14,791 nt of DNA, from the NCBI GenBank assembly GCA_038241115.1, contig JBBRGA010000087.1, positions 1 through 14,791 of the forward strand. Reading direction: 5' to 3'. The notes under the pieces are model-generated. The model ran no database searches and was not told the DNA's origin. It saw only the letters and a program-made list of their open reading frames with translations. This stretch comes from JANYJJ01 sp038241115 (GTDB taxonomy: Bacteria; Pseudomonadota; Gammaproteobacteria; Burkholderiales; Burkholderiaceae_C). How positions within the stretch are numbered: position 1 is the stretch's first letter; each line of letters begins with the position of its first letter. A program made the position numbers and the translations under genes. This document shows, piece after piece, positions 5,596-11,562 of the stretch.

Positions 5596-8500
5596 ATGTC
5601 TGACTCTTTTCCTGCCTCTTTTTCTGCCGCCCCTCCCACCCCAACGCCACCCGCGCGCTCAACCCAGCTCCCTCACTACGCCGAGCTGCACGCCCGCAGC
5701 AACTTCACTTTTCTCACCGGTGCCTCGCACCCCGAAGAACTGGTGACGCGCGCGGCCCGCTTGGGCTACAGCGCACTCGCCATCACCGACGAATGCTCGC
5801 TGGCCGGTGTGGTGCGTGCGCACGGCGAGGCCAAACGGGCGCAACTGCACCTCATCATCGGTGCTGAGATGCAGCTCACGCTGCCGCAAGGTCGAACGGC
5901 CAATATTTCCAGTTCCATCCCCAGCGTCACGTCCAACGCCACCGCAGCCACCATCCCCCACGCCCGCCTGGTGCTGCTCGCGCAAACCCGTCGCGGCTAT
6001 GGCAACTTGTCGCACTGGATCACCGTGGCGCGCCGTCGCGCGGAAAAGGGCCACTACCTGGCCCACCCCGGTGACGTGGAGGGCAAGGTGCCCAACGCGC
6101 CCATGCTCACTGGCTTGCCCGACTGCTTGGCGCTGCTGATTCCCACCTCAAGCCAAGCATTCGAAGACGTGTTCGCCCACGCCATGTGGCTGAAAACCTG
6201 GTTTCAGGCGCGCGCTTCCATTGCCCTGGAACTGCTGCACCGCGCTGGTGACGACGAGCTGGTCGACACCGTGCTGCGCGTGGCCCAGTTCACCGGTCTG
6301 CGGGTGGTGGCTTCGGGCGACGTGCTCATGCACCTGCGCTCGCGCAAGCCGCTGCAAGACACCCTCACCGCCACGCGCCTGAAGCTGCCGCTGAGTGAGT
6401 GCGGTTTGCAGTTGCAGCCCAACGCCGAACAGCACCTGCGCTCACGCGGACGCCTCAGCGCGTTGTACCAGCCTGAGTGGTTGGACAACACGCTGCTGCT
6501 GGCCGGGCAGTGCGGTTTTTCGCTGGAAGAGTTGCGCTACGAATACCCGCAAGAAATCGTGCCCGACGGCGAAACGCCCCAAAGCTATTTGCGTGTGTTG
6601 ACCGAGCAAGGCGCGCTGCGCCGCTATCCGCCTGCGCAATTTCCCGGCGGCATACCGCCCAAAGTACGTGCTCAGTTGGAGCACGAATTGGCGCTGATCG
6701 CGCAGATGGATTACGAGCGTTATTTTTTGACCGTGGCCGACATCGTGCAGTGGGCGCGCAGCCAAAAAATATTGTGCCAAGGGCGCGGCAGCGCGGCCAA
6801 TTCGGCCGTCTGCTACTGCCTGGAAGTCACCGCCATTGACCCCGAACGTTCCACGCTTTTGTTCGAACGATTCATCAGCGTCGAGCGCAACGAGCCGCCC
6901 GACATCGACATCGACTTCGAACACCAGCGCCGCGAAGAAGTCATTCAGTACATCTACAAAAAGTACGGCCGCCACCGCGCCGCACTGGCGGCGGTGGTCA
7001 TCAGCTACCGCCCCAAAAGCGCGCTGCGCGACGCCGGCCGGGCCTTGGGCATCGACCTGCAACGCATCGAGGCGGTGGCCAAAAGCCAGCAGTGGTTTGA
7101 CGGCAAAAGCGTCAACCCGCAGCGCCTGAGCGAGCACGGCTTTGATGTGAACGCGCCCATCACCAAGTTGTGGGCTGAACTCACGCACCAGTTGATCGGT
7201 TTTCCGCGCCACCTCAGCCAACACCCTGGCGGCTTTGTGATTGCGCGCGAGCACATGTCGCATTTGGTGCCGGTGGAAAACGCCACCATGAAAGACCGCA
7301 GCGTCATTCAGTGGGACAAAGACGACCTGCAAGCGCTCGGCCTGATGAAGGTCGACATCCTGGCACTGGGCATGCTGAGTGCGCTGCGCCGTTCGCTGGA
7401 GTTCATCAGTCAAAAAATGCAGCAACCCTTCGAGCTGCACCAGGTGCCCGACAAAGACGTCGCCACGTATGACATGGCCTGCAAGGGCGACACCGTGGGC
7501 GTGTTTCAGATTGAAAGCCGCGCCCAAATGAACATGCTGCCGCGCCTGAAGCCGCGCGTGTTTTACGACTTGGTGGTGCAAGTGGCCATCGTGCGGCCCG
7601 GCCCCATCCAAGGCGGCATGGTGCACCCCTACCTGCGACGGCGCAGCGGCCAGGAGCCGGTTGTTTATCCCAGCGATGAGATCAAACAAGCGCTGGAGCG
7701 CACCCTGGGCGTGCCGATTTTTCAAGAGCAAGTGATGCAAATTGCCATGCTCGCCGCCGACTTCACCCCCGGCGAGGCCGACAGCCTGCGCCGTGCCATG
7801 GCGGCCTGGAAACGCAAAGGCGGCTTGGGCCCGTTTCATGAACGGCTGGTAGGCCGCATGGTGGAAAAAGGCTACGACCGCGAGTTTGCCGAGAGCATCT
7901 TCAAGCAAATTCAAGGCTTCGGCGAATACGGTTTTCCCGAAAGCCATGCGTCCAGTTTTGCGCTGCTGGCCTACGACAGCAGTTGGATCAAATGCCACCA
8001 CCCCGACGCGTTTTTGGCCGGTCTGCTCAACAGCCAACCCATGGGCTTTTATGCCCCCGCCCAACTCGTGCGCGACGCCCGCGATCACGGCGTGCACGTG
8101 TTGCCGGTGGATGTGCGGGTGAGTGCTTGGGACTGTGTCCTGGAATTTCAAAGCGCTGATCTGCACGCGAGGCATCAGGCTGTGTCTTTGCCTGTTTGCG
8201 CGATTGAACCTGCGATCGAACCTGCGCTTTTTCCCGTGCAGGCACCTGCGCGCGTGCCCGTCCGCTTGGGCCTCAACCGCGTCAGCGGCCTGTCGCAAGC
8301 CAGCGCGCAGCGCATCGTTCAAGCGCGCGCGCTGGGTGCTTTCATCAACATCGAAGACCTCACCCGCCGCGCCTTGCTGAACGCGCACGACTTGCATGTG
8401 CTGGCCGATGCGAATGCGCTGGGTGGCGTGAGTGGTACAGGTGGTGGGGGTGGGGGTTGGGGTGGTGTGGGCGAGGTCGGTGCCAACAGTGCGATAGGCC

Positions 8501-9060
8501 ATAGCGACGCTGACCGTGTCCACAACCGCCACCAAGCCGCTTGGGCCGTGGCCGGCATTGACACCCGACCCACTGCCTTGCTGCGCGACACCCGCGTCAC
8601 CGAAGAAGCCGCGCCCCTGGCCCCGCCCACCGACGTCGAAAACATGCTCGCCGACTACCGCGCTCTCGGCCTCACCCTGAATGCCCACCCGCTGACTTTG
8701 CTGCGCGAAACGCTGAACGAATTCAAGGTGCAAACCGCCAGGGTGCTGCGCGGCTACCCCGACGGCCGCATCGCCCGCGCCAGCGGCATCGTCACCCACC
8801 GCCAACGCCCCGGCACCGCCAAAGGCGTGGTGTTTGTGACTTTGGAAGACGACACCGGCACCGTCAACGTCATCGTCTGGCCCAGCGTGGCCGACACCCA
8901 GCGCATCCCCTTGCTGGGTGCCCGTCTGATGACGGTTTACGGCCAATGGCAAAGCGTCGGCGACGGCGACCATGCCGTCATGCACCTGTTGGCCAGCAAG
9001 ATCATCGACCACTCGGAATTGCTGGGCAACTTGGTCAGCAAGAGCCGGAATTTCAGGTGA
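5596..9060 (+). CDS. dnaE2: Error-prone C-family DNA polymerase DnaE2
   Basis: DnaE2 performs damage-induced translesion synthesis with ImuA and ImuB. It is 1154 residues, longer than the usual ~1050-1100. Domains in order: a PHP domain beginning YAELHARSNFTFLTGASHPEEL (about residue 27; the metal-site HxHS is HARS here, as degenerate PHP sites often are in DnaE2); a palm with catalytic aspartates in PDIDIDF (435-441) and a third in LMKVDILALGML (D587); the hallmark QGFGEYGFPESHASSFALLAY (about 772-793); a helix-hairpin-helix region near 890-935; and an OB fold GIVTHRQRPGTAKGVVFVTLED near 1063-1085. Insertions lie near 101-116 (Ser/Thr), 855-888 (IEPAIEPA) and 941-975 (poly-Gly). The start follows imuB by 18 nt. 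It is presumably co-transcribed from the LexA-controlled promoter. Confidence 0.96.
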   Translation: MSDSFPASFSAAPPTPTPPARSTQLPHYAELHARSNFTFLTGASHPEELVTRAARLGYSALAITDECSLAGVVRAHGEAKRAQLHLIIGAEMQLTLPQGRTANISSSIPSVTSNATAATIPHARLVLLAQTRRGYGNLSHWITVARRRAEKGHYLAHPGDVEGKVPNAPMLTGLPDCLALLIPTSSQAFEDVFAHAMWLKTWFQARASIALELLHRAGDDELVDTVLRVAQFTGLRVVASGDVLMHLRSRKPLQDTLTATRLKLPLSECGLQLQPNAEQHLRSRGRLSALYQPEWLDNTLLLAGQCGFSLEELRYEYPQEIVPDGETPQSYLRVLTEQGALRRYPPAQFPGGIPPKVRAQLEHELALIAQMDYERYFLTVADIVQWARSQKILCQGRGSAANSAVCYCLEVTAIDPERSTLLFERFISVERNEPPDIDIDFEHQRREEVIQYIYKKYGRHRAALAAVVISYRPKSALRDAGRALGIDLQRIEAVAKSQQWFDGKSVNPQRLSEHGFDVNAPITKLWAELTHQLIGFPRHLSQHPGGFVIAREHMSHLVPVENATMKDRSVIQWDKDDLQALGLMKVDILALGMLSALRRSLEFISQKMQQPFELHQVPDKDVATYDMACKGDTVGVFQIESRAQMNMLPRLKPRVFYDLVVQVAIVRPGPIQGGMVHPYLRRRSGQEPVVYPSDEIKQALERTLGVPIFQEQVMQIAMLAADFTPGEADSLRRAMAAWKRKGGLGPFHERLVGRMVEKGYDREFAESIFKQIQGFGEYGFPESHASSFALLAYDSSWIKCHHPDAFLAGLLNSQPMGFYAPAQLVRDARDHGVHVLPVDVRVSAWDCVLEFQSADLHARHQAVSLPVCAIEPAIEPALFPVQAPARVPVRLGLNRVSGLSQASAQRIVQARALGAFINIEDLTRRALLNAHDLHVLADANALGGVSGTGGGGGGWGGVGEVGANSAIGHSDADRVHNRHQAAWAVAGIDTRPTALLRDTRVTEEAAPLAPPTDVENMLADYRALGLTLNAHPLTLLRETLNEFKVQTARVLRGYPDGRIARASGIVTHRQRPGTAKGVVFVTLEDDTGTVNVIVWPSVADTQRIPLLGARLMTVYGQWQSVGDGDHAVMHLLASKIIDHSELLGNLVSKSRNFR
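8203..8226 (+). repeat. 12-bp tandem duplication in dnaE2 encoding IEPA twice
   Basis: ATTGAACCTGCG (8203-8214) and ATCGAACCTGCG (8215-8226) differ at one base and encode IEPA-IEPA from residue 870. They sit in an insert of about 30 residues between the conserved WDCVLE strand and the VRLGLNRVSGLS region. Confidence 0.7.
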
Positions 9061-9113
9061 ACCTGCGGTGAACTTTTGGGAATATTTATTCAACCAAAGA
9101 CACATTCAAAAGA

Positions 9114-9162
9114 CCGTTCGGGCTGAGGTAGTCTTTTCCGACCCATCCTGAGGTATCGAAGG
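9114..9162. repeat. REP-like intergenic repeat, copy 2
   Basis: CCGTTCGGGCTGA (9114-9126) is the reverse complement of 216-228, and CCTGAGGTATCGAAGG (9147-9162) is identical to 199-214. The two blocks are arranged differently from copy 1, so the element is composite or rearranged. It occupies much of the dnaE2-yaaA gap and may end the mutasome transcript, though no classical terminator was seen. Confidence 0.6.
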
Positions 9163-9237
9163 AAGTCCCACACCTAGACTCATCAAAAATTCAGGCGCCC
9201 GTCAACGCATCAAACATTCCTAACCCAGCCCCCCACC

Positions 9238-10014
9238 ATGCTCTTTCTGCTGTCCCCCGCCAAAACCCTCGACTTCGAAACCCACGCCCCGTTCAAAGCG
9301 CAAAGCACGCCGCCCTTTGTGGCCGAATCTGCCGAGCTCATCAACGTGTTGAAAACCAAGTCGGTCGCGCAAATTGCGGCCTTGATGGACTTGTCCGATC
9401 CGCTGGCCGCGCTGAACGTGGGCCGCTTTGGGGTCTGGAGTCCGCGCTTCACCGCGCGCAACAGCAAGGCGGCACTGTTTGCCTTCAACGGCGACGTCTA
9501 TGAAGGCCTGAACGCCGCCACATTGAACGAGGCCGATGTGCAATGGGCCAACCAGCACTTGGCCATTTTGTCGGGCCTGTACGGTGTGTTGCGCCCGCTG
9601 GATCGCATGCAGGCCTACCGCTTGGAAATGAGCACCGCGCTGGAAAACGCGGCGGGTAAAAACCTGTATTCGTTTTGGGGCGACAAACTTGCGCTGCACC
9701 TCAACCACCGCGTGAAGTCCGATGCATCACCGGTCATCGTCAATTTGGCGTCGCAGGAATACTTCAAAGCCGCTGACCGCAAGGCCTTAAAACCGCGCGT
9801 GATCGAGTGCGTTTTTGAAGACTGGAAAACCGACCGCTACAAAGTCATCAGCTTCTTTGCCAAACGCGCCCGAGGCTTGATGGCACGCTTTGCCATCGAG
9901 CAGCGTTTGGTCACACCCAGCGGTTTGCAAGACTTCAACGCAGACGGCTATGCGTTTGACGCCGCCAACTCGCAGGCCGACCGTTTGGTGTTTCGCCGCC
10001 GAACCGAGATCTGA
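9238..10014 (+). CDS. yaaA: Peroxide stress resistance protein YaaA (DUF328/UPF0246)
   Basis: YaaA belongs to the DUF328 family. In E. coli it is OxyR-regulated, limits free iron during hydrogen peroxide stress and binds DNA. The protein is 258 residues, the same length as E. coli YaaA. It starts with the diagnostic MLFLLSPAKTLDFE and carries the conserved AFNGDVYEGL (about 81-90), LSGLYGVLRPLDRMQAYRLEM (about 104-124), NLYSFWGD (about 141-148) and VISFFAKRARGLMARF (about 203-218). ATG 9238 gives the family N-terminus; the ribosome-binding site is poor (a C-rich stretch precedes it). It is probably a separate transcription unit from dnaE2, being 177 nt away across a repeat. A link to damage tolerance is thematic only. 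Confidence 0.96.
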   Translation: MLFLLSPAKTLDFETHAPFKAQSTPPFVAESAELINVLKTKSVAQIAALMDLSDPLAALNVGRFGVWSPRFTARNSKAALFAFNGDVYEGLNAATLNEADVQWANQHLAILSGLYGVLRPLDRMQAYRLEMSTALENAAGKNLYSFWGDKLALHLNHRVKSDASPVIVNLASQEYFKAADRKALKPRVIECVFEDWKTDRYKVISFFAKRARGLMARFAIEQRLVTPSGLQDFNADGYAFDAANSQADRLVFRRRTEI

Positions 10015-10030
10015 AACCGTTCGCGGTTTC
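10013..10030. terminator. Stem-loop with TTCG loop overlapping the yaaA stop
   Basis: GAAACCG (10013-10019) pairs with CGGTTTC (10024-10030) around a TTCG loop, giving a 7-bp stem that overlaps the yaaA stop codon. There is no T-run after it, so intrinsic termination is uncertain. It may protect the mRNA 3' end. Confidence 0.4.
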
Positions 10031-10041
10031 TGCCTGCTGCG

Positions 10042-10073
10042 CGCCAGCGATTTGGGCCCTTAAAACGCTGGCG
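10042..10073. repeat. Inverted repeat between yaaA and the 2OG oxygenase gene
   Basis: CGCCAGCG (10042-10049) and CGCTGGCG (10066-10073) are perfect 8-bp arms with a 16-nt loop. With the hairpin at 10013-10030 it makes this 125-nt gap highly structured. A role in termination or as a binding site cannot be told apart. Confidence 0.45.
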
Positions 10074-10139
10074 GTTTGCTTCTGCTGCGGGCTCGCAGTC
10101 TGGACTTGCTGCGCGCAGGCGACCGTGTAAAACTGGGAC

Positions 10140-10991
10140 ATGAGCGATCAGTTTGTCACCCCTGATTTGCGCCGCTGGATCCTGGCCCAGGTCAGCGAAG
10201 GCCACGGCGTGGACAAGATCTTGCAGGCTATGCGTGCGAGCGGCTGGAACGAAACAGTGGCACTGGCCGCCTACCAGCGCACGGTGGGCAGCCATGACAG
10301 CAGCGTGTCGATGCCTACCGCTGAGGCCAGCCGCAGCAAGCTGCCTGAGCCGCAATTTCCAGACGGCGCGCACGCCGTTGAGGTGGCAGGCCAACAGGTG
10401 CACATCGCGTCGGCATTGCGCGAGCCGCGTGTGATCGTTTTTGGCGACCTGCTGTCGCACGCCGAGTGCGACGAATTGGTGACCTTGGCGCAGGCTCGTC
10501 TGGCGCGATCAGAAACGGTGCAGGTCAGCACCGGTGCCAGCGAAGTGAACATCTCGCGCACCAGCGAAGGCATGTTTTTTGGACGCGGCGAAAACGCGCT
10601 TTGCGCACGCGTTGAGGCGCGCATTGCGGCGCTGCTGAACTGGCCCGTTGAGAACGGTGAGGGGCTGCAAATTCTTCGTTACCGCCCGGGCGCTGAATAC
10701 AAACCGCACTACGACTACTTCGACCCGGCGCAGCCCGGCACGCCTGCCATCTTGAAGCGCGGCGGGCAGCGTGTGGCGTCGCTGGTGATGTATTTGTCGG
10801 CCCCGCTGCGCGGTGGTGCCACGGTGTTCCCCGACGTGAATTTAGAAGTCAGCCCGATCAAGGGCAACGCTGTGTTTTTCAGCTATGACCGCGCGCACCC
10901 GGCGACGCGCACGCTGCACGGCGGAGCGCCGGTGCTTGAAGGTGAGAAATGGGTGGCCACCAAGTGGTTGAGGCAAAGCCGTTTTGAGTGA
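10140..10991 (+). CDS. 2OG-Fe(II) oxygenase, prolyl 4-hydroxylase type
   Basis: A 283-residue protein with the P4Hc-type non-haem iron dioxygenase fold. It would couple 2-oxoglutarate decarboxylation to hydroxylation of a substrate, most likely a protein prolyl residue; the substrate is unknown. Iron ligands are visible: H190 and D192 in YKPHYDYF, and the distal H260 in TRTLHGGAPV. K270 (GEKWVATKW) fits the 2-oxoglutarate carboxylate. The core also has LSHAECDELVTLA (about 105-117), RTSEGMFF (about 140-147), LQILRYRPGAEY and the GGATVFPDVNLEVSPIKGNAVFF segment. An N-terminal ~50-residue helical region (LRRWILAQVSEGHGVDKIL) precedes it, with a UBA-like look. There is no signal peptide, so it is cytoplasmic. 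It stands alone after yaaA; the start at 10140 has a weak ribosome-binding site. Confidence 0.9.
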   Translation: MSDQFVTPDLRRWILAQVSEGHGVDKILQAMRASGWNETVALAAYQRTVGSHDSSVSMPTAEASRSKLPEPQFPDGAHAVEVAGQQVHIASALREPRVIVFGDLLSHAECDELVTLAQARLARSETVQVSTGASEVNISRTSEGMFFGRGENALCARVEARIAALLNWPVENGEGLQILRYRPGAEYKPHYDYFDPAQPGTPAILKRGGQRVASLVMYLSAPLRGGATVFPDVNLEVSPIKGNAVFFSYDRAHPATRTLHGGAPVLEGEKWVATKWLRQSRFE

Positions 10992-11090
10992 TTTTTTTGT
11001 TACCAAAGCGGGGTCAACCAAGTCGAATTCGAGGCCGTTGGTACGTCAAGCGGATAGTTCCTATGCGCTGCAAACCCTCAGGAGATACAC

Positions 11091-11351
11091 ATGAACAAAA
11101 TCGTCGCCGCACTCGTCGCTTCTCTCTTCACTTTTGGCGCTTATGCGCAAACCGCGGCGCAAACCGCGGCGCAAACTGCGGTGCAAAGCACGGCTCCAGC
11201 CGTCGCTGCGACTGCTGCCAAACCGATGGCAGCCGCCGCAACAGCGGCTCCTGCTGCTGCGACCACGGCCGCACCTGCCATGAAGAAAGAAATGGCCACC
11301 AAGACAGCGAAGAAAAGCAAAAAGGCCCGCAAAGCCAAGAAGGCTGCCTAA
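11091..11351 (+). CDS. Small exported Ala-rich protein with Lys-rich C-terminus
   Basis: An 86-residue protein I do not assign to a named family. MNKIVAALVASLFTFGAYA is a good Sec signal peptide with cleavage probably after AYA (residue 19). The mature part is almost only Ala, Thr, Pro, Gln and Lys. It begins with AQTA repeats coded by three 12-bp units (11145-11180), continues Ala/Pro-rich, and ends in a basic block (KTAKKSKKARKAKKAA) of about 16 residues. The start is supported by AGGAGA at 11080-11085, five bases upstream. A strong hairpin series follows the stop, so it is a single-gene transcript. The basic tail suggests binding to an anionic polymer such as envelope or nucleic acid, which is inference. 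It recalls acid-shock type or histone-H1-like Lys/Ala proteins in composition only. Confidence 0.75.
   Translation: MNKIVAALVASLFTFGAYAQTAAQTAAQTAVQSTAPAVAATAAKPMAAAATAAPAAATTAAPAMKKEMATKTAKKSKKARKAKKAA
11145..11180 (+). repeat. Three 12-bp tandem units encoding AQTA
   Basis: GCGCAAACCGCG (11145-11156) is repeated exactly at 11157-11168, then as GCGCAAACTGCG at 11169-11180. A degraded fourth unit (GTGCAAAGC) follows. All units are in frame and code for the start of the mature exported protein. Confidence 0.85.
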
Positions 11352-11354
11352 TCA

Positions 11355-11378
11355 GTTTTGCTGCTTTGCCAGCAAAAC
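11355..11378 (+). terminator. Stem-loop right after the small exported protein gene
   Basis: GTTTTGCTG (11355-11363) pairs with CAGCAAAAC (11370-11378) around a 6-nt loop, 4 nt past the stop. There is no T-run of its own. It may work together with the following terminator or stabilise the mRNA end. Confidence 0.5.
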
Positions 11379-11379
11379 G

Positions 11380-11403
11380 AAAACCGGCTCCGGCCGGTTT
11401 TTT
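11380..11403 (+). terminator. Rho-independent terminator, copy 1
   Basis: AAAACCGGC (11380-11388), loop TCCG, GCCGGTTTT (11393-11401), with a T-run 11398-11403. The 9-bp stem plus six T is a classical intrinsic terminator for the gene ending at 11351. The A-run on the left also allows some function in the reverse direction. Confidence 0.85.
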
Positions 11404-11436
11404 GTTGAGAAACGGGCTCCGGCCGCGTACACGTTG

Positions 11437-11459
11437 AAAACCGGCTCCGGCCGGTTTTT
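11437..11459 (+). terminator. Rho-independent terminator, copy 2 (duplicate)
   Basis: An exact second copy of the stem: AAAACCGGC (11437-11445), TCCG, GCCGGTTTT (11450-11458), T-run 11455-11459. A degenerate copy of the same core (GGCTCCGGCCG at 11415-11425) lies between the two, so the core repeats at 28-29 bp steps. Confidence 0.8.
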
Positions 11460-11562
11460 CCATTTGTGAAATGCGATTTGGGAAAGCAGCTGTGCGATTT
11501 GTGGGGTTGAGTCGCTTCGCTTTCAAAGTTAAAACCCGGGCACTTCCTTCGAAGGGCCCGCC

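Noticed and set aside
6442..9105. Very long open frame (887 codons) antisense to dnaE2
   Set aside because: It mirrors dnaE2 in a GC-rich coding region, has His/Gln/Ala-rich shadow composition, no recognised domain, and runs fully opposite a well-conserved gene.
10988..11437. 149-codon frame overlapping the small exported protein
   Set aside because: Out of frame with a gene that has a good ribosome-binding site and signal peptide; Arg/Cys-rich shadow translation without features.
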